Below are positions 30,179 through 40,314 of a stretch of DNA of 64,000 bases, in pieces (within the stretch, counting starts at the first letter, position 1; the number at the start of each line of letters is the position of its first letter). The notes under the pieces are model-generated. The model did no database searches. It was not told the origin of the DNA and worked only from the letters and a program-made list of their open reading frames with translations. The stretch is from an uncultured Pelagibacteraceae bacterium (GTDB lineage Bacteria; Pseudomonadota; Alphaproteobacteria; Pelagibacterales; Pelagibacteraceae): assembly GCA_902595725.1 (NCBI GenBank), contig CACJRJ010000001.1, positions 1 to 64,000 on the forward strand, written 5' to 3'. A program made the translations under genes and the position numbers.

Positions 30179-30706
30179 ATGGATTTAAAAGATTATATTA
30201 GGTCAATTAAAGATTATCCTAAAAAAGGAATTCTTTTTAGAGACATAACAACATTAATTAAAAATGAGAAAGCTTTTAAAGAATGTATTAATCAAATAGT
30301 TGAAAGAAGTAAAAAGTTCAAAGTAGATAAAATTGCAGCAATTGAATCAAGGGGTTTTGTTTTTGCATCAGCAGTATCTTATATACTTGATAAACCTTTC
30401 ATACTTTTACGAAAAAAAAATAAACTTCCAGCTGAAACTCATTCAGTAGATTTTGAGTTAGAATATGGAACTGCTACGATAGAAGTTCATAAAGATTCTA
30501 TTAAAGAAAATGATTCTGTTTTAATTATTGATGATTTAATTGCTACTGGAGGAACCGCTGAAGCTGCTGCAAAACTAGTTGACATTTCTGAAGGATCAGT
30601 TTCAGGATTTATTTTTGTTATTAATCTTTTTGATTTAGGTGGATGTGATAAATTAATCAAATCAGGTTACAAAGTAGAAAATTTAATTGAATTTCCAGGA
30701 CATTAA
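30179..30706 (+). CDS. apt: Adenine phosphoribosyltransferase
   Basis: IRSIKDYPKKGILFRDITTLI, AAIESRGFVFASAVSY, VLIIDDLIATGGTAEAAAKLV. Confidence 0.95.
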   Translation: MDLKDYIRSIKDYPKKGILFRDITTLIKNEKAFKECINQIVERSKKFKVDKIAAIESRGFVFASAVSYILDKPFILLRKKNKLPAETHSVDFELEYGTATIEVHKDSIKENDSVLIIDDLIATGGTAEAAAKLVDISEGSVSGFIFVINLFDLGGCDKLIKSGYKVENLIEFPGH

Positions 30707-31540
30707 TCAATCGTCGAACTTTGGTCTATACCAAGATTTTTTACCTCTAATACTATTAAATAATCCACTGAGTCTTTGTGAATAAATTTTTCTTTTATCT
30801 TTTTTTAAATTTAATGAATAAAAAAATATTTTAATTATTGAAGATACAATTTTTTTAAGAACTTTAAATAATGCAAAATAATAGTTATAATTTTTTTTAT
30901 AATAATAAAAAGAAGACCACATCCAATGCCAATTTCTAGAAAGTTCCATTTCAAAATCGTATTGATCTTCATGTGATTTACCCCCTTCATGCTTAATTAA
31001 TGCGCTATTAATTAAATAAATTTTGTTCTTAGATTTGATTACTTTCTTGCATAAATCTATTTCCTCAAAGTATAAAAAATAATTTTCATCAAAATATCCA
31101 ATATTATTAAATTTTTCTTTATTAAAAAATATTGCAAAACCTTTAATATAACTAACTTCTTTTATTTTTGAATCCATATTGGACATATTTTCTGTACCAG
31201 ATATTACTTTAGGACCCAATAATGCAAAATCCTCAATTTTGTTTGCTTGTTCTAATAATTTGGAAATTGTACTTTCATACAATATTGTATCTGGATTTAG
31301 TGTTAGTACGTATTTTGTTTTAGAATTTTTTATTCCTAAATTGTTTCCAGCCCCATATCCTAAATTTTTTTCTGGTAAAATACATTCTAAATTTGAATAT
31401 TTTTTTTCTAATTCCTCTTTAAGTTTAAAGTTTTGTGAATTTTCTACTACTATAATAGGATATTTTTTATCTATTGATTTTATGCACCTGTGTAGTATGT
31501 CTCCACTTTTAAAAGATACAATTACAATTGTTAAATCCAT
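30707..31540 (-). CDS. Glycosyltransferase family 2
   Basis: VSFKSGDILHRCIKSID, NLGYGAGNNLGIKNSKTKYVLTLNPDT. Confidence 0.88.
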   Translation of the reverse strand: MDLTIVIVSFKSGDILHRCIKSIDKKYPIIVVENSQNFKLKEELEKKYSNLECILPEKNLGYGAGNNLGIKNSKTKYVLTLNPDTILYESTISKLLEQANKIEDFALLGPKVISGTENMSNMDSKIKEVSYIKGFAIFFNKEKFNNIGYFDENYFLYFEEIDLCKKVIKSKNKIYLINSALIKHEGGKSHEDQYDFEMELSRNWHWMWSSFYYYKKNYNYYFALFKVLKKIVSSIIKIFFYSLNLKKDKRKIYSQRLSGLFNSIRGKKSWYRPKFDD

Positions 31541-31598
31541 CCTCTTATATTTAATATATTGTTAGAGTATTTAAAATATAATAGTTTGTTCGTAATTT

Positions 31599-32636
31599 AT
31601 GAAAAAAAGAGTATTAATAACAGGTGGAGCCGGTTTCATAGCACACCATACTATTAAACATATATTAGATAAAACTGATTGGGATGTTGTTTCTCTAGAT
31701 AGGTTAGATTATTCAGGAAACTTAAATAGAATTTCGGACATGATGAATGAAATGTCTGATAAAAATAAAAAGAGGCTAAGGGTTGTTCATCATGATTTGA
31801 GGGCTGAAATTAATGAAATGCTTTCAGCTGATTTGGGGAAATTTAATTTCATTTTACACATGGCAGCATCTAGTCATGTAGATAGATCAATTACAGATCC
31901 TCTAACTTTTGTATATGATAATGTAGTTGCAACATGTAATATTCTTAATTTTGCAAGAAAATGTAAAAATTTAGAATTATTTGTTTATTTTAGTACCGAT
32001 GAAGTTTTTGGACCGGCACCAAATAAAGTAAAATATAAAGAGAGAGATAGATATAATTCAACTAACCCCTACAGCGCAACAAAAGCTGGTGGCGAAGAAT
32101 TAGCTGTAGCTTTTGAAAACAGTTATCAATTACCTGTTTTTATAACTCATACAATGAATGTTTTTGGAGAAAGACAACATCCAGAAAAATTTATTCCAAA
32201 ATGTATTATAAGTGCCAGAGATGGATTGTCTGTTGAAATACATAGTAACAAAAATAAAACTAAAGCTGGAAGCAGACATTACATTCATGCAGCAGATGTT
32301 GCCGATGGATGCTTGTTTTTAATTAAAAATAAAAATAAAATTATAAAAAAAATTAAAAATGATTTTGGAGGAGCAAAATGTCCAAAATTCAATTTAGTTG
32401 GACCAGTTGAATTAGATAATTTACAATTGGCTAAATTAATAGCTAAATCAGTAGGAAAAAAAATAAAATATAAAATGGTTGATTTTCACAGCAGTAGACC
32501 AGGTCATGATTTAAGATATGCTCTAGATGGAAATTTAATGAAAAAATTGGGCTGGAAACCAAAGATATCTATCGAAAAAAGAATTCATGAAGTTGTAAAT
32601 TGGACTTTAAAAAATAAAAGATGGTTAAAATTATAA
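31599..32636 (+). CDS. NAD-dependent epimerase/dehydratase (dTDP-glucose 4,6-dehydratase-like)
   Basis: ITGGAGFIAHHTIKHIL, AASSHVDRSITDP, FSTDEVFG, YSATKAGGEE. Confidence 0.88.
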   Translation: MKKRVLITGGAGFIAHHTIKHILDKTDWDVVSLDRLDYSGNLNRISDMMNEMSDKNKKRLRVVHHDLRAEINEMLSADLGKFNFILHMAASSHVDRSITDPLTFVYDNVVATCNILNFARKCKNLELFVYFSTDEVFGPAPNKVKYKERDRYNSTNPYSATKAGGEELAVAFENSYQLPVFITHTMNVFGERQHPEKFIPKCIISARDGLSVEIHSNKNKTKAGSRHYIHAADVADGCLFLIKNKNKIIKKIKNDFGGAKCPKFNLVGPVELDNLQLAKLIAKSVGKKIKYKMVDFHSSRPGHDLRYALDGNLMKKLGWKPKISIEKRIHEVVNWTLKNKRWLKL

Positions 32637-32641
32637 CTTCA

Positions 32642-32718
32642 TGGTAGCGGGAAGTGGGATCGAACCACTGACCTCGGGCTTATGAGTCCCGCGCTCTAAC
32701 CAACTGAGCTACCCCGCC
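32642..32718 (-). tRNA. tRNA, anticodon CAT (probably elongator tRNA-Met; Ile2 not excluded)
   Basis: Reverse strand GGCGGGGTAGCTCAGTTGGTTAGAGCGCGGGACTCATAAGCCCGAGGTCAGTGGTTCGATCCCACTTCCCGCTACCA; cloverleaf folds, CCA encoded. Confidence 0.95.
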
Positions 32719-32823
32719 ACATTATTTCTGTTGATTTATAATAGTTTTATATTTTGTTTCAATACTTATCCACAAGTCATAATTCAATTGAAATAATGTT
32801 TTTCGTCGTTAGTTTCATCATCG

Positions 32824-33858
32824 ATGAGAATTGAAGAAGAATTAAAACTAGACTACTCAGATGTTTTATTTAGGCCTAAAAGAAGCACATTAAAAAGCAG
32901 AAAAGACGTAAATCTACTAAGAACATATAGATTTAAATACAGTAAAAATGAATGGTCTGGTACACCAATTATGGCAGCAAATATGGATGGAGTTGGAGAA
33001 TTAGGCGTTGCTGAAAAACTAAATGAATATGGAATGATTACTTGCTTAACAAAACAACACGATATTAAAAAAATTAAGCAATATAAAAAAATTAAATCAA
33101 TGTATCAGAATATTGCAATCAGTATTGGAATTAAGAAAGAAGACTTTCAAAATTTAGATAAAATAATGAAAGAATTTAGTTTTTTTAGGTTCATTTGTAT
33201 AGATGTAGCAAATGGATATTCAGAGCATTTTACTAGCTTTATTAAATCGGTAAGAGATAAATATCCAACAAAGACTATAATTGCTGGAAATGTTGTGACA
33301 GCAGATATGGCCCAAGAGCTAGTGTTAAGTGGTGCAGATATAGTTAAAGTTGGAATAGGACCTGGAAGTGTTTGTACAACAAGAATTCAAACTGGTGTTG
33401 GATACCCACAATTAAGTGCAGTTATAGAATGTGCAGATGCTGCACATGGATTAGGTGCGCACATAATTGCAGATGGAGGATGTACTTGTCCTGGAGATGT
33501 TGCAAAAGGTTTTGGAGGAGGTGCAGATTTTGTTATGCTTGGAGGAATGCTTGCCGGTCATGATGAAGGCAAGGGTAAATTAGTTAAATCTAATGGATCA
33601 AAATATATTGAATTTTATGGATCAAGTTCTGATGTTGCAAATAAAAAGCATTATGGTGGATTGTCAGATTATAGAAGTAGCGAAGGCAGAACTGTAAGAG
33701 TAAAGTATAGAGGAAAAATAAAAGATACTATTTTAAACATACTGGGTGGAGTTAGAAGCAGCTGTACATATGTTGGTGCTCCATCATTAAAACAATTAAG
33801 CAAATGTACTACTTTTGTAAGAGTTAGTAATCAATATAACGATACTTTTTCTAAATAG
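32824..33858 (+). CDS. guaC: GMP reductase (IMPDH/GMPR family)
   Basis: MAANMDGVGELGVAEKL, KVGIGPGSVCTTRIQTGVGYPQLSAVIECADAAHGLGAHIIADGGC. Confidence 0.88.
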   Translation: MRIEEELKLDYSDVLFRPKRSTLKSRKDVNLLRTYRFKYSKNEWSGTPIMAANMDGVGELGVAEKLNEYGMITCLTKQHDIKKIKQYKKIKSMYQNIAISIGIKKEDFQNLDKIMKEFSFFRFICIDVANGYSEHFTSFIKSVRDKYPTKTIIAGNVVTADMAQELVLSGADIVKVGIGPGSVCTTRIQTGVGYPQLSAVIECADAAHGLGAHIIADGGCTCPGDVAKGFGGGADFVMLGGMLAGHDEGKGKLVKSNGSKYIEFYGSSSDVANKKHYGGLSDYRSSEGRTVRVKYRGKIKDTILNILGGVRSSCTYVGAPSLKQLSKCTTFVRVSNQYNDTFSK

Positions 33859-33915
33859 AGGTTTTAATTGTAATAAATAATTTGTTATATTTTTTCATAT
33901 AAAAAATTATTTATA

Positions 33916-34884
33916 ATGCAAAATAGAACAAATCAATTTTATCCGACAAAAGTTTCTGAGAAAAAAATTTACGAAACTTATTGCAATAATTACGACTCCA
34001 TACATTACTTATTTGTCGAATTCCAGTTTGCCTGGATGCAACAAGCTTACAAAGCTTTAGGAGATATAGATAAATATAATATTTTGATATATTTATATAA
34101 AGAAAACTTTGCCGAGCTTAACGAAATATTCAAAGTTAAATCCTTGAATGAATTTTATATTAATCCTAGATTTAATTTAGATAAAATTAATATAATTCAA
34201 ATATCACAAAAACTTAGACTTTCTAAAGAAACTACAAGAAGAAAAATTTTAGAATTAGAAAAAGAAGGAGTGTTAATAAAGAATAAAAAAGTAATTACTG
34301 TGACATTAAAAGCAGGTTTGCTACAAAAACCAGAAACTACGATTAGTTCTTTTTCAAAAATTTTACAATATGTTTCTTATTTATTGCACAAAGAGAAAAA
34401 AGTAAAAAATTATTATCAAAAAGAATATTTTATAGAAAAAATAAAAGAAAGATTTACTCAAATTTTAGCAATTTTTTTAGAATACCAAATAAGATATCTT
34501 CTTATAAGAAAAGAAATTGCTAATAATGATATGGAAATGTGGTTCATTATTGGTTCTTTGCTTTACAATCAAATCATGTTTTTAAAAAAATCTGAAAAAA
34601 AGAGTCATTATCAAAGAGAATGGATAGAAGAAGTTATAAATGTAGGAGATAAAAAAGGATTAAATGCTATGACAATTAGTGATCTTACAGGAATACCAAG
34701 ACCAACTGTAATTAGAAAATTAAAAATACTGTTAAAACAAAAGGATATATATAAAGATAAAAATAATCTTTATTTTATTACAGAAGGTAAATTAATTACT
34801 GAATTAAACAAACAAAGATTGAATAATATAAAAGAACTTACATCTATAATCTCAAGAATTAATAATATTGTCTTTTTTTCTTAA
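33916..34884 (+). CDS. Putative transcriptional regulator with two winged-HTH-like segments
   Basis: ISQKLRLSKETTRRKILELEKEGVLIKNKKVITVT and ISDLTGIPRPTVIRKLKILLKQKDIYKDKNNLYFIT. Confidence 0.65.
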   Translation: MQNRTNQFYPTKVSEKKIYETYCNNYDSIHYLFVEFQFAWMQQAYKALGDIDKYNILIYLYKENFAELNEIFKVKSLNEFYINPRFNLDKINIIQISQKLRLSKETTRRKILELEKEGVLIKNKKVITVTLKAGLLQKPETTISSFSKILQYVSYLLHKEKKVKNYYQKEYFIEKIKERFTQILAIFLEYQIRYLLIRKEIANNDMEMWFIIGSLLYNQIMFLKKSEKKSHYQREWIEEVINVGDKKGLNAMTISDLTGIPRPTVIRKLKILLKQKDIYKDKNNLYFITEGKLITELNKQRLNNIKELTSIISRINNIVFFS

Positions 34885-35099
34885 ATTGAAACTATTATTC
34901 CAGTTACCACTATAACCGCTGCTACCAATCCAAAGAAAATTGTGGATTCCATTTTTTCTTTTTTTTGTGCTGATCTAACTTTGTTAAGAAGATCGTTTAT
35001 ATCTACTCTTTTTTTTTTTGAAGAATTTTTTAATGAGTGAAGTTCACCTTCCAAAGTTTGGGTCTCAATTGAATTATTTGTGATCTGCTCTCCACTCAT
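34881..35099 (-). CDS. Small hypothetical protein with C-terminal TM anchor
   Basis: 72 aa, hydrophobic C-terminus FFGLVAAVIVVTGIIVSI. Confidence 0.55.
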   Translation of the reverse strand: MSGEQITNNSIETQTLEGELHSLKNSSKKKRVDINDLLNKVRSAQKKEKMESTIFFGLVAAVIVVTGIIVSI

Positions 35100-35193
35100 A
35101 TAATCTAAATTTAATCACAGATATTGGTTGTGAACAATTAAATAATAGTCCAATTTGGGTTAGTAATAAAAAATACCCTATAATAGTTCTAAA

Positions 35194-37638
35194 TTAGGAA
35201 TTTTTGTAATTATTTTGGTTAAGAGGTTTGGATAAAATTTCTGCTTCATGCTTATTTTTCTCTATTTCAATCTCAATTAATTTATTTTTTAAAGAATTTA
35301 TATCTTGATCAATTTTTAAATATCCAAAAGCTAAGTTTTTATTAAAATTAAATGAATAATTTCCTGAAGTTGTTCTTCCAAAAATTTTTCCATCAACATA
35401 AATAGGCTCATCATGAAGCATTAGTGGTTCACCTGGTTTACTATTTTTTAAAGTTAGCATTACAAATTTTTTTGTTTGTTTTTTTTCCTTAATTTTAAGT
35501 AACGCCTGTTTTCCGACAAAATCTATATTTTTTTTATAACTAATTGCAAAGTTAAGACCTGCCTCGTATTGATTCTCCTCAGGTGAAATATCATGTCCCC
35601 AATGTAAAAACCCACTTTCCATTCTCATAATATCCATTGCATGCATTCCACAAAGTGATAATTGATATTTTTTTCCATTATTTATAATTAAGTTAAATAT
35701 TTCTTGAGCTTTATCTCTTGCTATATAAAGTTCATAACCTAATTCACCCACATAAGATAACCTTTGGGCCCAAATCTTTGTTTCATTAATTTTAATATAT
35801 TTTGCTGTAGCAAATTTAAAATTTTCATTGGAATAATCATCGTTACTTAAATCTTTCATCAAATCTCTACTTTTTGGTCCAAATACACCAAGTACACAAT
35901 AATCATCAGTAACGTCTGATAATTCGATATTTTCAGATAAGTATTTTTTTATATGGAATTTATCATGTTCTCTATTAGCAGCAGCAGTTATAATTCTATA
36001 TCTATCTTCTTTTAAACAAACAACTGTTAAGTCTGTTTCAATACCTCCATCTTCGTTGAGCATTTGAGTATAAGTACATTTTCCAATTTCTTTTTTTATA
36101 TTCGCTGTACATATTTTTTGAAGTTCTTCATAAACAGTTTTGCCATCTAAATCGTATTTAGCAAAAGGTGTTAATTCAAATAACCCAATATTCTCTCTTG
36201 CGTTTTTTGTCTCAAATTCAGCAGACGGATACCAATTTTGATAATTGTAAGAATATTTATATTCTGCACTTTCTCCATTGTTAACAAACCACATTGGTCT
36301 TTCGTACCCACCTGAAACTCCAAAACATGCTCCAGCATTTTTTAATTCTTCATGATAAGGAACTAATTTTATATTTCTTGATGTTTTATGTTGTTTAAAT
36401 GGCCAATGCATTCCATATAAGTCACCTAAAGTTTCTGTAATTCTTTCTTTTATAAAATTTATATCTGAATGAAAATTTTGAAATCTTTTAATATCATAAA
36501 TAAATAAGTCTTCATTAATATGACCATTCATCAACCATTCAGCTGTAACTTTGCCTACACCTCCTCCACTGCCAATTCCGATACTATTCAACCCGCAACA
36601 TGCAAATAAATTTTTAACTCCCGGTACTTCACCTAAAAGAGTATTTGTATCTGGAGTAAAAGATTCTGGTCCTGCAAAAAACTTTCTGATTCCTACTTTT
36701 TCTAACATTGGAACTCTTTTTAAAGCTGCTTCTAAATATGGTTCAAAATGTTCAAAATTTTCTGGAAATTCTCCATATGAAAAATCTTCTGGGACTCTAT
36801 TAGTTTTATTGAATGCGGGAATTGATTTTCCTTCAAATATTCCTATTAACATTTTTCCCGCATCTTCTTTTAAATATAAACTGTCATCAAAATCTCTTAA
36901 AACTGGTATGTTTTTTGGTAATTCATTAATACCTTCGGTAATTACATAAAAGTGCTCTGCAGGATATAATGGAATACTAAAACCTGTATCTTCTCCTATT
37001 TGTCTAGACCACATTCCTGTTGCAAGAACTATATATTCACATTCAATAGTTTTGCCATTTACAACGACCCCCGCCACTCTTCCTTTTTTTTTAATTATTT
37101 TTTCAACTGGTGATTTTTCAAATATTTTAACTTCTTCTTTACTTGCAGCTTTTGCGAGTAAATTTGTTACACCTATAGGATCAGCTTGACCGTCGCCTGG
37201 CATAAATATTCCCCCTAAAACATCTTTTTCATTAATGATTGGATAAATTTTTTTTATCTGATCAATATTTAATACTTCAACATTGACATCATATAGTTGC
37301 GCGGTTGTTGCCTGTCTTTTTAATTCTTGCCATCTTCCTTTTGTGGTTGCAATTGATAAAGCTCCATTTAATTTTAATCCGCTAGAAAACTCTATTTCTT
37401 TTTCTAATTTTTTATAAAGTTCTAATGAATATTTTCTAATCTTTGTTACACCTGCCGAAGGTCCTAACTGACTAACAAGGCCTGCAGCATGCCAAGTAGT
37501 ACCTGAAGTTAATTGGTCTCTTTCAAGTAAAATAGTATCTTTCCAGCCAAATTTTGCTAGATGATATGCTACTGAACAGCCGGTTACACCTCCACCTATA
37601 ACAACAACTTTTGTACTGCTAGGCAGTTCTTTTTTCAT
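35194..37638 (-). CDS. FAD-dependent oxidoreductase with GcvT-like aminomethyltransferase domain (dimethylglycine/sarcosine dehydrogenase family)
   Basis: VVIGGGVTGCSVAYHLAKFGWKDTILLER, TSGTTWHAAGLV, C-terminal GcvT-like RLSYVGELGYELYI. Confidence 0.88.
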   Translation of the reverse strand: MKKELPSSTKVVVIGGGVTGCSVAYHLAKFGWKDTILLERDQLTSGTTWHAAGLVSQLGPSAGVTKIRKYSLELYKKLEKEIEFSSGLKLNGALSIATTKGRWQELKRQATTAQLYDVNVEVLNIDQIKKIYPIINEKDVLGGIFMPGDGQADPIGVTNLLAKAASKEEVKIFEKSPVEKIIKKKGRVAGVVVNGKTIECEYIVLATGMWSRQIGEDTGFSIPLYPAEHFYVITEGINELPKNIPVLRDFDDSLYLKEDAGKMLIGIFEGKSIPAFNKTNRVPEDFSYGEFPENFEHFEPYLEAALKRVPMLEKVGIRKFFAGPESFTPDTNTLLGEVPGVKNLFACCGLNSIGIGSGGGVGKVTAEWLMNGHINEDLFIYDIKRFQNFHSDINFIKERITETLGDLYGMHWPFKQHKTSRNIKLVPYHEELKNAGACFGVSGGYERPMWFVNNGESAEYKYSYNYQNWYPSAEFETKNARENIGLFELTPFAKYDLDGKTVYEELQKICTANIKKEIGKCTYTQMLNEDGGIETDLTVVCLKEDRYRIITAAANREHDKFHIKKYLSENIELSDVTDDYCVLGVFGPKSRDLMKDLSNDDYSNENFKFATAKYIKINETKIWAQRLSYVGELGYELYIARDKAQEIFNLIINNGKKYQLSLCGMHAMDIMRMESGFLHWGHDISPEENQYEAGLNFAISYKKNIDFVGKQALLKIKEKKQTKKFVMLTLKNSKPGEPLMLHDEPIYVDGKIFGRTTSGNYSFNFNKNLAFGYLKIDQDINSLKNKLIEIEIEKNKHEAEILSKPLNQNNYKNS

Positions 37639-37642
37639 TTTT

Positions 37643-38758
37643 TTATTTTATAGCTTCTGAAGGAGATATAAAAGAGTGACCAAATACATCAGCAACTGCT
37701 TTATAAGTAACATTACCTTTACAAACATTTAAACCTTCAAGAAAATTATTGTCTTCTTTTAAGGCTTTTTGGTAACCATCGGTAGCAAGTTTATTTAAAA
37801 AAGGAAGTGTTGCTTTGTTTAATGCTATAGTTGAAGTTCTTGGAACTCCTCCAGGCATATTAGCTACACAATAATGAACAACATCATCAACAATATATGT
37901 AGGTTCAGCATGTGTTGTTGGTTTACTTGTTTCAACACATCCACCTTGGTCAATTGCCACATCAACAATTACTGATCCTCGTTTCATTAGCTTTAACATA
38001 TCTTTAGTTACTAATTTTGGGGCTTCTGCTCCTGGAATTAATACTCCACCAACTAAAAGATCTGCCTCAGCAACTAATTTTTTTAAGTCTATTTTATCAC
38101 TTTGCTGAGGAATTATTTTATCACCGAATATTTCACTTAACTGTTTTAATCTTGCTTCAGATTTATCTACAACATGAACTTTCGCTCTTAGACCAGTTGC
38201 AATAATTGCTGCATTTTCTCCTACAACACCCCCGCCTAAAATTACTACTGTTCCACCTTCAACACCAGGTGCTCCACCTAACAATAATCCTCTTCCTTTT
38301 TGATTTTTTTCTAAACAATGAGCTCCTGCTTGTACAGACATTCTTCCTGCTACAGCACTCATTGGAGCAAGTAATGGTAATCTTCCATTTTTATCAGTAA
38401 CAGTCTCATAAGCTATGCAAATTGATTTTGAATCAATTAATCCTTGAGTTAATTCTTTTGCAGCTGCTAAATGAAGATAAGTAAAAACAATTTGATTTTC
38501 TCTAATCATTTTAACTTCATTTGATAAAGGTTCTTTAACTTTAACAATTATTTCTGCATCGTTAAAAATATCTTCTGCTTTTTGAACGATTTTAGCTCCC
38601 GCTGATTTATATTGTTCATTTTCAAATCCTGCTTCAAACCCACCATTGTTTTCAACTAATACTTCGTGACCGTTTGAAGTTAATGATTTAACACTATCTG
38701 GTGTTAGTCCAATTCTATTTTCTTGTGGTTTAATTTCTTTAGGAACCCCAATTTTCAT
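37643..38758 (-). CDS. ald: Alanine dehydrogenase
   Basis: MKIGVPKEIKPQENRIGLTPDSV, MSAVAGRMSVQAGAHCLEK, VDVAIDQGGCVETSKPTTH. Confidence 0.96.
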   Translation of the reverse strand: MKIGVPKEIKPQENRIGLTPDSVKSLTSNGHEVLVENNGGFEAGFENEQYKSAGAKIVQKAEDIFNDAEIIVKVKEPLSNEVKMIRENQIVFTYLHLAAAKELTQGLIDSKSICIAYETVTDKNGRLPLLAPMSAVAGRMSVQAGAHCLEKNQKGRGLLLGGAPGVEGGTVVILGGGVVGENAAIIATGLRAKVHVVDKSEARLKQLSEIFGDKIIPQQSDKIDLKKLVAEADLLVGGVLIPGAEAPKLVTKDMLKLMKRGSVIVDVAIDQGGCVETSKPTTHAEPTYIVDDVVHYCVANMPGGVPRTSTIALNKATLPFLNKLATDGYQKALKEDNNFLEGLNVCKGNVTYKAVADVFGHSFISPSEAIK

Positions 38759-38764
38759 AAAGAA

Positions 38765-40111
38765 TTAATTTTTTTTAGATTTAGCGTAATTATTTATTCC
38801 AGTTCTTAATTTTTCAATTATTTCATCGATATGTTTTTTTTCAGAAATAAACATTGGTGCTATAATTAAACAATCACCTGTAGCTTTAAAATTTACTCCT
38901 GCATCATAACAATGTTTAAAGCATGTAAATCCTGCTACACCAGGTTTTTTATCCATTTTCATATCAATTCCAGCCATCATTCCATATCCTCTTATATTTT
39001 CTACTACATCGATATCTTTCAGTGAAAATATTGCTTCTTGAAAGTATGGTGCCATTTCCTTTGATCTATTAAATATATCTTCTTTTTCAAAAATTTCTTG
39101 TACAGCAAGCGCTGCTGCTACTGAAACTGGGATACCTGAATAAGTATAGCCGTGAAATAATTCTATAGTTCCTTTTGGTGAATTGTCCATAATAGCGTCA
39201 TAAATTTCTTCTTTACATGCAACAACACCCATTGGAACAATTCCATTAGTAGTAGCTTTTGCCATTGTCATTAAATCTGGAGTAACGCCAAATTCTTGAG
39301 CTCCAAACGGTGAACCCATTCTACCCCAGCCTGTAATTACTTCGTCAAAAATTAAAAGTATGCCATGTTTATCGCAGATTTCTCTTAATCTTTGCAAATA
39401 ACCTTTTGGTGGAACAAGTGTCCCTGTTGAGCCCGCTACAGGTTCTACAATACATGCAGCAATATTTTCACCACCAAAGTTTGCACAAATTCTTTCTAAA
39501 TCATTTGCAAGTTCTGCTCCAGTCTCTGGTTGTCCTGATACAAACTTATGTTCTGGTAAATGTGTATGTCTCATGTGCACTACACCTGGCATTAATACAC
39601 TTGCAAAAGTTTTAACATTATTAACCATTCCTCCAACCGAAGTCGCTCCAATGTTCATTCCGTGGTATGCTCTTTCTCTTCCAACAAATCTAAATCTTTG
39701 ACCTTCTCCTCGTGCTTTGTGATATGCAATCGAAATTTTGATTGCTGTTTCAACGGCTGTCGATCCACAGATTGTGTAAAAAATTCTATTTAAATTTCCA
39801 GGTGTATGTTTTGATATTTTTGTTGCAAGTTCAAATGAACCACCAAAACCTTGTTGAAATGGTTGCGCATAGTCTACTGTCTTTAATTGTTTGGTAATTG
39901 CTTCAATAATTTCTTCTCTACCATGACCAAGTGGGTTGCAAAATAATCCAGAGCTCGCATCAATTTGAGTTTTTCCCTGATGATTTTTTAAATATACACC
40001 TTTTGCCTCTACTATTAATCTTGGGTTTTCCTTAAAATCTTTATTTGATGTAAATGGCATCCAATGCTCATTAAGAGAATTGGGCATTTTAAATTTATTT
40101 TCTGAACTCAT
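38765..40111 (-). CDS. Class III omega-amino acid:pyruvate aminotransferase (beta-alanine/taurine-type)
   Basis: EHWMPFTSNKDFKENPRLIVEAKGVYL, GRERAYHGMNIGATSVGGMVNN, LLIFDEVITGWGRMG, MAKATTNG PLP lysine. Confidence 0.88.
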   Translation of the reverse strand: MSSENKFKMPNSLNEHWMPFTSNKDFKENPRLIVEAKGVYLKNHQGKTQIDASSGLFCNPLGHGREEIIEAITKQLKTVDYAQPFQQGFGGSFELATKISKHTPGNLNRIFYTICGSTAVETAIKISIAYHKARGEGQRFRFVGRERAYHGMNIGATSVGGMVNNVKTFASVLMPGVVHMRHTHLPEHKFVSGQPETGAELANDLERICANFGGENIAACIVEPVAGSTGTLVPPKGYLQRLREICDKHGILLIFDEVITGWGRMGSPFGAQEFGVTPDLMTMAKATTNGIVPMGVVACKEEIYDAIMDNSPKGTIELFHGYTYSGIPVSVAAALAVQEIFEKEDIFNRSKEMAPYFQEAIFSLKDIDVVENIRGYGMMAGIDMKMDKKPGVAGFTCFKHCYDAGVNFKATGDCLIIAPMFISEKKHIDEIIEKLRTGINNYAKSKKN

Positions 40112-40314
40112 AATTTTTTTAATTTTTTTTCGTTAATTTAATACTTGATTTCATAGACTAATTTTTAAAACCTCTCCATAAAAATCGTATTTTATAAATA
40201 CACTTATAAGTTGTATGATCTTTATTCTTTATAAGGGTTCTAATAAACTATCATTTACAAGTCCTAAGTTTTCTAATTTAATTAACTTTTTAAATTTAAA
40301 AAACAGGAGATTAA

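Noticed and set aside
32766-32774. Perfect DnaA-box sequence TTATCCACA upstream of guaC
   Set aside because: Single occurrence without a cluster or AT-rich unwinding element pattern; not enough to propose an origin.
36551-36949. Plus-strand ORF (132 aa) inside the FAD/GcvT oxidoreductase
   Set aside because: Antisense shadow of a conserved gene.
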